A stretch of DNA of 64,000 nt, from assembly GCF_900167365.1 (NCBI RefSeq), contig NZ_FUXL01000008.1, positions 1 to 64,000 of the forward strand, written 5' to 3'. Position numbers and translations under genes: made by a program. Numbering within the stretch: position 1 is the first letter of the stretch; every line of letters starts with the position of its first letter. This document shows, in pieces, positions 15,008 through 21,904 of the stretch. The notes under the pieces are model-generated. The model was given only the letters and a program-made list of their open reading frames with translations. It was not told the DNA's origin and did no database searches. The DNA is from Consotaella salsifontis (GTDB taxonomy: Bacteria; Pseudomonadota; Alphaproteobacteria; Rhizobiales; Rhizobiaceae).

Positions 15008-15109
15008 TCAGCCGAACGATCGACCGATCAGAACTCCTGCCCCATAGAAGGCAAGAAAAGACACCGCAGACACGGCGGCTATTCCCACGGCCACAGTGCG
15101 ACCGACCAT
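15008..15109 (-). CDS. Possible 33-residue single-span membrane peptide
   Basis: In the gap between two phage genes, ATG 15109 opens a 33-codon frame. Almost all of it is one hydrophobic segment (VAVGIAAVSAVSFLAFYGAGVL) with Arg residues on both flanks, as in small phage membrane proteins. There is no good ribosome-binding site, so it may be translated by coupling or may be a chance frame. Confidence 0.35.
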   Translation of the reverse strand: MVGRTVAVGIAAVSAVSFLAFYGAGVLIGRSFG

Positions 15110-15171
15110 TTCGAAGCTGGCGGCGTGTCGTCATCGTCAGAGATGAAGTCTTCCAACGTGCATCCTCCGGT

Positions 15172-15192
15172 CCTGCCGGCAAGGCCGGCAGG
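15172..15192. other. Perfect GC-rich hairpin in early-operon gap
   Basis: CCTGCCGGC (15172-15180) and GCCGGCAGG (15184-15192) form a perfect 9-base-pair stem with a three-base loop. It lies about 30 bases past the stop of the 447-residue gene. No T run follows in the direction of transcription, so it looks more like an RNA-stabilising or processing element than a terminator. Confidence 0.5.
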
Positions 15193-15223
15193 GTTGATGG
15201 ATTGATTGGGGTGGATTGGGTGA

Positions 15224-16567
15224 TCAGGCGGCTTCGCGCTTTAGCCAATCATCTACGGCGTCTTTGGTCGTCGCGAGGCCCATGCCCGTCATCGATCGCA
15301 GCATCTTGATCGCTTCAATCTTTCTGCCGCACGCTGCGAGACGCTGCCATTCGTAATCATAGGTCTTTTCGACCTTGCGATTGGCGACCATCTCGAACAC
15401 TGCGAACTCGGCGCCCTTGATCACGTTCGCCAGCCGGCTAGCTTCGGCTTCAGCCGCCGACTTCGATGGATGGACGCACGGGTGCAGCGACGGCTTGGGC
15501 TGTGTGCCGTCCATCTTGGCGACGATCCAGACAGGGCTGATTGCCGCCGCATCGTCATCGACGATGTCGAAAATTTCATTGTACACGAGCCGTTCGTCGC
15601 CGTCGTTGTCGCGGAAGAAGGCGCAATCTCCATTAACTCGTGTGATGGTAAGGACGTCTCCGGCGACATAGCCGTTGCACCAATCGCTATCCTTGGCGCG
15701 GATTTTCATGCCGACGCGGAAGGCGCTCACCGCGGGATCGGTCGGTTCGTTGTCGTTGGCCGGTGCCCTGTCCAGGCGGCTGGCAGGCAGCCACCACCCA
15801 GAATAGTCTGGCGTCTTGCCGCCACCAGAATGGCCACCAGTCCAGCCGTCGAAGCTGATCAGGTAAGACGAATAATCGACCTCGACGACCGTACCGACAG
15901 CGTCAGTCGGGTCGCCATCCCTGGATTTCACGCGATCGCCGACGCGGAATGTCGTGCCCCCGCTGGTCGCACCATCGCTGGCCAGCACGGGCGCGGCGAT
16001 TCTTGGCATCACATACCATTTGCCGTCGCCCCTGATCTCCCTGTCGAAGCGAACGAGCAGAATGCCGGATTGGGTGATGTCGACGACCTCGCCCTCGTCA
16101 CCCTCGGCTCCGAACCCGCCATTGTCGGCCGTCAGCCGAACGCGATCGCCGATCTTGAACGCATGATCAGGCCCTTTGTCCCACCCGACAAACGGGTCAA
16201 CGACGTCGATATGCTTGTCGTCGACCCATCCGATCATGCCGGCGATATCGACGCCATAATTTATGCCGGAGCCTTCATCGCAGACAACAGAGATCACGCC
16301 GTCCTTGTGGTCCGTATGCGGCCCAAAGAACCAACTGCTAGAGCATTCGTCGGTGAATTTGACCTTTGCGCCGACCGGCAGAGTGACGGGCTCGAAGCAG
16401 TAGGTCGGCTGGCGGGTTGGGTCGCCGTCGTCGTCTGCAACGACGACCACGCAATTGTCGATATCGACATCTCCGACCTTATAGATCTTGCCTTCGGTGA
16501 ACCATGAGATATCAGCCCTGACGCATCGCACGAGATCGCCGGACTTGAATTCGGTGTCGTTACCCAT
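15224..16567 (-). CDS. Repeated SH3/Tudor-like phage protein with L7/L12-like C-terminus
   Basis: This 447-residue protein is built from repeated small beta-barrel-like units, each starting with a G-D-x-V turn (KSGDLVRCV, KIGDRVRLT, RVGDRVKSRD, RVGMKIRAKD) and containing a Trp/Gly-rich loop, as in KOW, Tudor or MIB/HERC2-type SH3 folds. A linker with PANDNEP separates the third and fourth units. The last 34 residues (about 414-447) contain KIEAIKMLRSMTGMGLATTK, strongly like the L7/L12 ribosomal stalk C-terminal domain (K-x3-IK-x2-R-x2-TG-x-GL-x3-K). It is early in the operon after the HTH gene. Function is unknown; it could bind RNA polymerase, ribosome or nucleic acid. Confidence 0.7.
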   Translation of the reverse strand: MGNDTEFKSGDLVRCVRADISWFTEGKIYKVGDVDIDNCVVVVADDDGDPTRQPTYCFEPVTLPVGAKVKFTDECSSSWFFGPHTDHKDGVISVVCDEGSGINYGVDIAGMIGWVDDKHIDVVDPFVGWDKGPDHAFKIGDRVRLTADNGGFGAEGDEGEVVDITQSGILLVRFDREIRGDGKWYVMPRIAAPVLASDGATSGGTTFRVGDRVKSRDGDPTDAVGTVVEVDYSSYLISFDGWTGGHSGGGKTPDYSGWWLPASRLDRAPANDNEPTDPAVSAFRVGMKIRAKDSDWCNGYVAGDVLTITRVNGDCAFFRDNDGDERLVYNEIFDIVDDDAAAISPVWIVAKMDGTQPKPSLHPCVHPSKSAAEAEASRLANVIKGAEFAVFEMVANRKVEKTYDYEWQRLAACGRKIEAIKMLRSMTGMGLATTKDAVDDWLKREAA

Positions 16568-16569
16568 GC

Positions 16570-16845
16570 TTATGCTCTCCCCGTCGCTCGCACCTTGGCG
16601 AGATCGATGACGTTGTTGGATTCGCGATTGCCTTGGTCGATCGTTCCAGCCGCGTCAGCGGCGATCGGGGATGCAGTTGGCATCAGCTCGACGTCTCTGA
16701 ACCAGATCTCCATCGTGGTTCCGGCGATACGGACGAGGTATTCGCATCCCCAGTCCCGTTCGTTGATGACCTGGCCAGTGACCATGCCTCCGTAGCCGAC
16801 GAGATGCACCATCTCGCCGCGGAAGAACCCTTCATTCTCTTCCAT
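16570..16845 (-). CDS. Small SH3-like phage protein
   Basis: This 91-residue protein starts at ATG 16845, overlapping the HTH stop (ATGA), and ends 2 bases before the next gene. Its first half (GEMVHLVGYGGMVTGQVI ... CEYLVRIAGTTMEIWFRDVEL) reads as one small beta barrel similar to the units of its larger neighbour. The tail is polar. It may be an independent copy of that repeat. Function unknown. Confidence 0.6.
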   Translation of the reverse strand: MEENEGFFRGEMVHLVGYGGMVTGQVINERDWGCEYLVRIAGTTMEIWFRDVELMPTASPIAADAAGTIDQGNRESNNVIDLAKVRATGRA

Positions 16846-17129
16846 CAGGCAGCGGCCCCATCTTCAGCGACGCCATCAATGGTCGGGACGCGTCGAAGGG
16901 TTACGGGAGCGAGGCCGGATGCGGTCGAGCATCCTCCGTTGAACGGCACGACCCGCGTCACGACATTGCGTCTGTCGATGTTCGAATTTGCTGCTACCGA
17001 AGGTCGCTTGGCTTTCCGCTGGCCGCCGAGGCGGTAGAACACCGCCTGGCGCGTGATCCCGGCCGATTGCGCGATATCGGCCAGCGACACGCGCATGCCT
17101 CGCATGCGGCGCATCTCCGCAGTTTGCAT
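16845..17129 (-). CDS. Cro-position HTH protein
   Basis: Divergent from the CI-like repressor, this 94-residue protein begins MQTAEMRRMRGMRVSLADIAQSAGITRQAVFYRLGG, a helix-turn-helix like those of resolvase/AraC-type small regulators (ADIAQSAGITRQAVFYRL). I place the start at ATG 17129 because GAGGAG ends six bases upstream; ATG 17135 overlaps that site. As first gene of the leftward operon opposite CI it holds the Cro position, but its fold is not the classical Cro. The remaining C-terminal part is polar and unassigned. Confidence 0.65.
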   Translation of the reverse strand: MQTAEMRRMRGMRVSLADIAQSAGITRQAVFYRLGGQRKAKRPSVAANSNIDRRNVVTRVVPFNGGCSTASGLAPVTLRRVPTIDGVAEDGAAA

Positions 17130-17184
17130 ATGCATCTCCTCATGATGTGTGGCGCGACAACGGCTAATATGGTGGGCCGTCATC

Positions 17185-17325
17185 TGGTAAATTGGTAACG
17201 TAAACGCCCCACGTCGGGCAAGTGGGGAAAAATATCACGTGTGGATATCGCGTCGCGGGTAGCGCTGGACGGCCCTTGACCTCGCTCCAAACCACAGCCA
17301 TCTACCATTGCAGTACAATGTTACG
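17185..17325. promoter_or_regulatory. Divergent control region with CI-type operators
   Basis: Between the HTH gene (starts 17129, leftward) and CI (starts 17336, rightward) are GTAAATTGGT at 17187-17196 and an inverted pair TACCATTGCAGTACAATGTTAC at 17303-17324, which contains GTAACATTGT on the minus strand. These match the GTAAAATGGT copies elsewhere in the prophage. A plausible CI promoter is TTGACC (17276-17281) with CATCTA 17 bases on. A leftward promoter probably overlaps 17165-17200. Confidence 0.55.
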
Positions 17326-17335
17326 GGATATTCCG

Positions 17336-18133
17336 ATGACCACTCGCTTGGCGGCCATGCTGCGTGATAGAATGAACGAGATGGGTCTCAGCCAGACTGA
17401 GTTGGCGGCCAGGATCGGATCAGCGCAACAGGCGATCAGCGCCCTGCTGAACGGCGATGTGGCGGCGCCCCGCAAGTGGCGCGATATCGCTCGAATCCTT
17501 CAGATCCCAGAGGAGCAAATGCGGGCCTTGATGATCGAGGCGGCGAGGGACACGGACAAAAACACTCGCATCCCGAAGTCGCTGAAGAGCAGGGAGTTTC
17601 TTCAGGTCGTTCCCACCCCTCCGCTCGGCGGCAATGTCGTGCCGTATCGCGATGATCGACGCGATCTTGCGAAGGCCGAGAAGAGCCGCAACATGGCTCG
17701 GCGGCTCAAGACCACGCCGCTAACGGAATGGGGCCGGGTGCAGCTACCCGTCCTCGGGCAAGCCGTCGCCGGCAGCGATGGCCGATACATCTTCAATGGC
17801 GACATCGTTGATTGGGTCCCGATGCCTCCTCAGCTCGACGGCGTCAAAGGCGCGTATGGCGTCTATGTCGATGGTGAATCGATGACGCCAAGGTATATGC
17901 CAGGTGAATTGGTGCACGTTCATCCAAACCGCCCGCCGCGACGCGGAGATGATGTTGTCGTGCAGGTGGCGTGTGACGACATGGAACACGGCGGCGCGCC
18001 GTGGGGCTTCATAAAGCGGTTCGAGGGCTTTTCCGGGAGTAAGCTCGTGCTGTTTCAATACAACCCCGCCATGACGCTCGAGTTCGATCGCGATGACGTC
18101 GTGAGCGTCCATACCATTGTCGGCCGCATGTAG
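17336..18133 (+). CDS. CI/LexA-like phage repressor (HTH + S24 peptidase)
   Basis: From ATG 17336 the protein is 265 residues. Residues about 3-55 form an XRE helix-turn-helix (GLSQTELAARIGSAQQAISALLNG). Residues about 135-262 form a LexA/S24 peptidase domain with a probable Ala-Gly self-cleavage site (AVAG, 145-146), catalytic Ser182 in DGESMTP and Lys227 in GFIKRFEG. It ends VHTIVGRM, a common end of CI proteins. It should hold the prophage silent and be inactivated by RecA after DNA damage. Longer frames exist upstream, but GGG eight bases before 17336 and the normal length of the HTH favour this start. Confidence 0.88.
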   Translation: MTTRLAAMLRDRMNEMGLSQTELAARIGSAQQAISALLNGDVAAPRKWRDIARILQIPEEQMRALMIEAARDTDKNTRIPKSLKSREFLQVVPTPPLGGNVVPYRDDRRDLAKAEKSRNMARRLKTTPLTEWGRVQLPVLGQAVAGSDGRYIFNGDIVDWVPMPPQLDGVKGAYGVYVDGESMTPRYMPGELVHVHPNRPPRRGDDVVVQVACDDMEHGGAPWGFIKRFEGFSGSKLVLFQYNPAMTLEFDRDDVVSVHTIVGRM

Positions 18134-18146
18134 CTCGCCTCTAAAC

Positions 18147-18187
18147 GGTAAAATGGTATTGCATTTGTAAAATGGTGATCCTATAGT
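18147..18187 (+). promoter_or_regulatory. Promoter and paired operators of the rightward accessory operon
   Basis: Two copies of GTAAAATGGT lie at 18148-18157 and 18167-18176, 19 bases apart, on the same strand. TTGCAT (18159-18164) and TATAGT (18182-18187) with 17 bases between form a promoter whose spacer contains the second copy. Binding of CI would therefore block this promoter. Confidence 0.6.
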
Positions 18188-18216
18188 GAGGTCTCCCACC
18201 ACGACGGAGATCCACT

Positions 18217-18414
18217 ATGAGGACGTCCATCCCACCGAACGCAACCACCATCGAAGATGTCGTTCGCCACGCCATTCCGTGGTGGCGGCTCGCGGCTGTC
18301 GCCAACTGGCATTCAGCGCGCGCCGACGCTCGCGGCACCCGACGTAACTTCGATCTTGCACGGTACTATCGACGGCTGGCGGACGAGGTTCGCGGCGCCG
18401 GAACCCGGCCATGA
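18217..18414 (+). CDS. Small phage protein, unknown
   Basis: A 65-residue basic protein, first gene after the operator-bearing promoter, with CGGAGAT upstream of ATG 18217. Segments are IEDVVRHAIPWWRLAAVANWH and a basic helical tail (FDLARYYRRLADEV). Its stop overlaps the next start (ATGA). No domain is recognised. Confidence 0.6.
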   Translation: MRTSIPPNATTIEDVVRHAIPWWRLAAVANWHSARADARGTRRNFDLARYYRRLADEVRGAGTRP

Positions 18415-18812
18415 GCAATGATCTGGTAGAGCGGCTGCGCGCTCGGGCAGACCGCTACATGCGGCTCATGGGCAACTGGTACATCTATTCAGGGGCCGAC
18501 GCAGAGCTTGACCGCGAAGCCGCCGAAGCCCTCGCCCGCCCTGTGGCGGAGGGGTGGCTGCCGTCAAAGGCGGAAATCGAGCGTGCTCTGGCCGAAACTT
18601 GGCATCAATGGGGCGGCTGGCACGCGACCGAGAGCGGCTTGGTCAATATGACGGGGGTTTTGGCGGACAGCATGCTTGATCTATTCGCAGCGCCAGCCCC
18701 GGCAGCCGGGGAGAGGCAACTCCGCATTCTGACACCGGCAGAAAGAGACGGAATGGAAGAAGCCCTGTACGCATCTGCCGCCCCTTCCGCCCCGGCAGAG
18801 GGGGAGCGGTGA
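18411..18812 (+). CDS. Hypothetical phage protein
   Basis: This 133-residue protein begins MSNDLVERLRARADRYMRLM, an opening shared in part with the gene at 20398 (MSDLVERL), and has a Pro/Ala-rich C-terminal part (LFAAPAPAAGERQ, ASAAPSAPAEGER). Short modular phage proteins with this opening are common in the accessory region near integrases of rhizobial prophages, from memory. Function unknown. Confidence 0.6.
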   Translation: MSNDLVERLRARADRYMRLMGNWYIYSGADAELDREAAEALARPVAEGWLPSKAEIERALAETWHQWGGWHATESGLVNMTGVLADSMLDLFAAPAPAAGERQLRILTPAERDGMEEALYASAAPSAPAEGER

Positions 18813-19321
18813 TGATCGAGCTCCGGCCAATCACGCGTGACGAGGCGCAAGCTTTTGTCCGTGAGCATCATCGTCACCACGGCGCCCCGGTCGGCGACAT
18901 ATGGCGGCATGCCGTCCACGATGACAGCGGCGTTCTAGTGGGCGTCGCTATCGTCGGGCGACCGGTAGCGCGCGGCCTGGACGATGGACTGACCGTCGAG
19001 GTGACGAGGCTCTGCACGGTGGATGCGCCAAACGCAGACAGCATGCTCTATGGAGCGGCGCGGCGCGCGGCTGATGCGAAGGGGTACCGCCGTGGTCTGA
19101 CGTACATCCTGGCAAGCGAATGGGACCGCCTCGACGAGGCAGGCCGTCGCATTGGCGGAGTTGGGGCACGAGCTGCCGGATACCGCTTCCTGTGGAGAGT
19201 TCGCGGCAGAAGTTGGGATTGCCCGTCTCGTCCGCGCGCCGACAAGCATCCGACCGAAGACAAGGTCGCGCTCGGCTGGGGCGCCTGGCCTGCACAGATC
19301 GAGGAGCCTCGCCATGACTGA
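18812..19321 (+). CDS. XF1762-like (GNAT-fold) phage protein
   Basis: The 169-residue product matches the XF1762 family, seen in phages and thought to have a GNAT-like fold: LRPITRDEAQAFVREHHRHH at the N-terminus, VGVAIVGRPVARGLDDG, then EVTRLCTVDAPNADSMLYGA and AADAKGYRRGLTYIL. Its acyl acceptor, if any, is unknown. GGGGGAG lies just upstream; both GTG 18809 and ATG 18812 could be used, and I take the ATG. The end overlaps the start of the next gene. Confidence 0.75.
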   Translation: MIELRPITRDEAQAFVREHHRHHGAPVGDIWRHAVHDDSGVLVGVAIVGRPVARGLDDGLTVEVTRLCTVDAPNADSMLYGAARRAADAKGYRRGLTYILASEWDRLDEAGRRIGGVGARAAGYRFLWRVRGRSWDCPSRPRADKHPTEDKVALGWGAWPAQIEEPRHD

Positions 19322-20183
19322 AGCCATCAAGCAGGCCCGCGAGGCGCCGGAGCCGTTCGCTGACGCTTGGAAGCATTCAGAAAACGACTATACCGCGTCC
19401 AGGCCACGCCTGGAGCCTGTTACCGATCCGGAAGCATACGTCGCGGTTCTATCCGCATTGACCGCGATCGACGCCGCCCTCTCTGCCGAGCCGGGGGCGG
19501 GGCGGGTGATCGAACTGACCCTTCCAGAGGCTCCCAAAGGCTGGCCGACAGCCACAGACCAGCATCGCAAGCAGGAATCGTTCCGCTGGCTTCCGATCGT
19601 TGTAGCCCGCCCGACTGGCGTTTCTGATTATCTGGTTCTCACCCCAGACGGTACCCAGACCATTATCAGTGATGAAGACTACGAAGCGTCCGTTCCTATG
19701 GAGCCCAAGCCAGCGCGAGAGCCGGACACCGATGACCTCCTCGCCATCGCATACCAGCAAGGGTATGCCGAGGGTAAGGCGCGGGCAAAGCAGCCGGTGG
19801 CGGGCGAATGGATCGAATGGTGGCAGGGCTCCGGCCCGGAGCGGGGCGACCACATCATGCGGCTCAAGCCAAGCGGTCTCGGCTATGCCGGCGAGGTGGC
19901 ATACATCGGAGACCAGCACCATGACGCAGCAGGTGCGATCGTAGCAGCGCACAACGCGGCCATCAGCGCCGCCGAGGCAGAGATAGCCGCGCTGAAGGAG
20001 GCGGTGGAGCGGCTGAAGCGTGAGAAGACCGCTGGCGCGGCTGAAGCTTTCGACGCTCTCGATGTAGCCGACCGGATCATTGGCCACGCCTACGGAACGG
20101 ACACTCCTGCCGAATGGCATCGGGCTTACCGCAAAGTAGCCCGCGCCCGCGCCGCCCTCGGCAAGGGAGGCTCCCCAGAATGA
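19314..20183 (+). CDS. Hypothetical phage protein with coiled-coil tail
   Basis: I start this gene at ATG 19314 (289 residues) inside the end of the XF1762-like gene, after GAGGAGCC; the longer frame shadows the upstream gene. The N-terminal third is acidic and unassigned. The middle contains VAGEWIEWWQGSGPERGDHI. A coiled coil of Ala/Glu follows (ISAAEAEIAALKEAVERLKR, about 225-245). The end, AALGKGGSPE, is encoded over the junction repeat at 20151-20170. Likely a mosaic accessory protein; no function can be given. Confidence 0.6.
   Translation: MTEAIKQAREAPEPFADAWKHSENDYTASRPRLEPVTDPEAYVAVLSALTAIDAALSAEPGAGRVIELTLPEAPKGWPTATDQHRKQESFRWLPIVVARPTGVSDYLVLTPDGTQTIISDEDYEASVPMEPKPAREPDTDDLLAIAYQQGYAEGKARAKQPVAGEWIEWWQGSGPERGDHIMRLKPSGLGYAGEVAYIGDQHHDAAGAIVAAHNAAISAAEAEIAALKEAVERLKREKTAGAAEAFDALDVADRIIGHAYGTDTPAEWHRAYRKVARARAALGKGGSPE
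20151..20170 (+). repeat. Gene-junction repeat, copy 1
   Basis: GCCGCCCTCGGCAAGGGAGG encodes ALGKGG at the end of one gene and provides the GGGAGG ribosome-binding site nine bases before the next ATG (20180). Copy 2 is identical with identical spacing. Confidence 0.8.
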
Positions 20184-20401
20184 CCCCGAAGCAAATCGAG
20201 GCCCTTCGCGCAGTCGAGGCCGGCGAGGTCTATCAGCACAATTGCGGATCGGCGGCATGGCGCATCTTTGGCGCAAGCCCAACCGTCGTTGGCCGGCTGA
20301 CCTCAATGGGGCTCGTACGGTGGACGAAGGTAATTGGCGGCAAAGCCGAGTTGACCGACGCCGGCAGAGCCGCCCTCGGCAAGGGAGGGGCAGAGGGATG
20401 A
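20180..20401 (+). CDS. Small winged-helix-like phage protein
   Basis: The 73-residue product reads MTPKQIEALRAVEAGEVYQH ... TVVGRLTSMGLVRWTKVIGGKAELTDAGRAAL, which has the pattern of a small winged helix (helices, then a beta wing ending in a T-D-A-G-R-x-A-L segment as in PadR/MarR-type proteins). The start overlaps the upstream TGA (ATGA). The end ALGKGGAEG is encoded by junction repeat copy 2. It may bind DNA; no target is known. Confidence 0.6.
   Translation: MTPKQIEALRAVEAGEVYQHNCGSAAWRIFGASPTVVGRLTSMGLVRWTKVIGGKAELTDAGRAALGKGGAEG
20369..20388 (+). repeat. Gene-junction repeat, copy 2
   Basis: This is identical over 20 bases to 20151-20170 and again nine bases before an ATG (20398). The distance from copy 1 is exactly 218 bases. 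Confidence 0.8.
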
Positions 20402-20613
20402 GCGACCTTGTGGAACGTCTCAAGAAAACTCGCGTCTGCATCCGATGCAAATGCCCCGACTGCACGAGAGGGGGATTCGGAGAGCTGCATGATCATGTCT
20501 GCACCGATGGTCCGAACTGCATCGAGAGCAGAGAGAAGCTTCGGGAGCGCGTCAAATATCTGCGGTGGTTGTGCTCTCAGGCGGCCGAAGCCCTCGGCAA
20601 GGGAGGCGAGTGA
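20398..20613 (+). CDS. Small cysteine-rich phage protein
   Basis: A 71-residue protein with a probable zinc site: CIRCKCPDC at about residues 14-22, then C-x-x-x-x-x-C in HVCTDGPNC near residues 35-41. It opens MSDLVERLKKTR, like the product of the gene at 18411, and ends EALGKGGE over junction repeat copy 3. ATG 20398 overlaps the preceding stop. Function unknown. Confidence 0.6.
   Translation: MSDLVERLKKTRVCIRCKCPDCTRGGFGELHDHVCTDGPNCIESREKLRERVKYLRWLCSQAAEALGKGGE
20590..20606 (+). repeat. Gene-junction repeat, copy 3
   Basis: GCCCTCGGCAAGGGAGG, the 17-base core of the junction repeat, lies 218 bases after copy 2 and eight bases before ATG 20615. Confidence 0.75.
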
Positions 20614-20614
20614 G

Positions 20615-20995
20615 ATGGATCACGACGACATTCCCATGACGCTTGATCAGGCTTGCGCTGAGGTGTTCTCAGGGGCAATCCGTCCAGCAACATTGCGAGC
20701 CGAAGCGTCGCGGGGCAATTTGATCATGGAGAGAGTCGGCCGCCGCTACTTCGTGACCAGAGCCGCACTTAGAGAAATGAGAGAAAAATGCCGCGTCCAG
20801 CCAAAGGAATCCGGTTGTGGGCAGACAAGGCCGCCGGCTACTGGGTCATCCGAGATGGATCGCGCAAGCGCGGCACAGGCTGCCGCCTTGAAGAGCGCGA
20901 AGGCGCTGAGAAAGCCCTCGCAGAGTACATCGCGGAGCGGTACGAGCCGCCAAGCGACCATCGTGCGTCCAAGCTTCTCGTCGCGGACGTTCTGA
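20615..20995 (+). CDS. Excisionase-like HTH protein overlapping the integrase
   Basis: The first 55 residues (MTLDQACAEVFSGAIRPATL ... GNLIMERVGRRYFVTRAALREM) match the winged MerR/AlpA-like helix-turn-helix of excisionases and similar adaptor proteins. The frame continues to 126 codons, and residues from about 59 on are read over the first 208 bases of the integrase in another register. The tail is basic and Ser-rich and probably not a folded domain. Such proteins bend DNA at the attachment site to favour excision. Junction repeat copy 3 gives its ribosome-binding site. Confidence 0.72.
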   Translation: MDHDDIPMTLDQACAEVFSGAIRPATLRAEASRGNLIMERVGRRYFVTRAALREMREKCRVQPKESGCGQTRPPATGSSEMDRASAAQAAALKSAKALRKPSQSTSRSGTSRQATIVRPSFSSRTF

Positions 20996-21903
20996 CCTAT
21001 TACGCTCGCGAGATCGCCCCAGGGCAAAAATCAAGCGCTACGAGCTACGCCGTCGAAAACCTGATCGGCTGGTGGAAGTCTCGCCCGCTATCCGACGTGA
21101 GGCGATCGACATGCCAAGCCTATGTGATGCATCGAACATCGCAACCAATCCCCCAGGCGAAGACGGAAGAGGCCAAGAAGCGCAAGGTGAGCGCGGAGAC
21201 AGCCAGGCGAGAGCTGACGGTCCTTCGCGCCGCCATCAACGCCTATCATGCAGAGACGCCGCTTGATGCATTGCCCGTAGTCACGCTACCGGAGGCATCC
21301 CCCCCACGAGACAGATGGATGACGAGGCAAGAGGCTGCCTCTCTCCTCCGCGCGGCTCGCAAACTGGATGACCGGGATTCCGGCCGCGCCTTGGCCCGCT
21401 TCATCATTCTCGGGATCTACACCGGCTCACGCTCTGGGGTGATTCGACGGCTCGGCTGGTTGCCGAACACCATCGGCGGGTGGATCGACTTGACGTCTGG
21501 TGTCATCCACCGCCGCGCCGACGGGGAGACGGAAACGAAGAAGCGAAGGCCGCCGGTCCGTATTCCTGGTAGGATGATCGGGTTCCTGAGGCGCTGGCGC
21601 GCCGAGGACATGCGTCAGTCAGAGGACCACAAGCCTATTCCGTTCGTGATCCACTACCGGGGAAAGCCGGTGGATAAGCAACGCAAGGCATGGGCCGAGG
21701 CCTGCCGCGTTGCCGGTCTTGGTAATGACGTGATGCCGCACATTCTTCGCCACACCGCCGTGACCTGGATGATGCAGGCTGGCAACGACCCATGGGACGT
21801 GTCCGGATACGTCGGGATGAGCCTGAAAATGCTTGAGGATGTCTACGGGCACCACCATCCCGACCATCAAAAAGGCATCGCTGGCCGCATCGGTCGGAAG
21901 TGA
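20788..21903 (+). CDS. int: Tyrosine-family phage integrase
   Basis: The 371-residue protein has an N-terminal SAM-like core-binding domain (about 60-155) and a C-terminal catalytic domain. Catalytic residues visible are Arg215 in YTGSRSG, His318-x-x-Arg321 in MPHILRHTAV, and Tyr353 in EDVYGHHHPDH. At the second His position the sequence reads YVGMS, a variation I recall from related rhizobial integrases. It lies 61 bases from the tRNA-Thr gene and is transcribed toward it, as expected for integration into the tRNA 3' end. Confidence 0.92.
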   Translation: MPRPAKGIRLWADKAAGYWVIRDGSRKRGTGCRLEEREGAEKALAEYIAERYEPPSDHRASKLLVADVLTYYAREIAPGQKSSATSYAVENLIGWWKSRPLSDVRRSTCQAYVMHRTSQPIPQAKTEEAKKRKVSAETARRELTVLRAAINAYHAETPLDALPVVTLPEASPPRDRWMTRQEAASLLRAARKLDDRDSGRALARFIILGIYTGSRSGVIRRLGWLPNTIGGWIDLTSGVIHRRADGETETKKRRPPVRIPGRMIGFLRRWRAEDMRQSEDHKPIPFVIHYRGKPVDKQRKAWAEACRVAGLGNDVMPHILRHTAVTWMMQAGNDPWDVSGYVGMSLKMLEDVYGHHHPDHQKGIAGRIGRK

Positions 21904-21904
21904 G

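Noticed and set aside
14979-15248. 89-codon leftward frame in the gap before the Sak4-like gene
   Set aside because: It runs through the perfect GC hairpin, has no ribosome-binding site and an irregular Arg/Ser/Pro-rich product; the 33-codon hydrophobic frame is more plausible.
641-15760. GTTGTCGTTGGC copies as a DNA uptake or replication-orientation signal
   Set aside because: All copies are in frame for the same tetrapeptide and two keep the peptide with other bases, so a peptide-level explanation is better.
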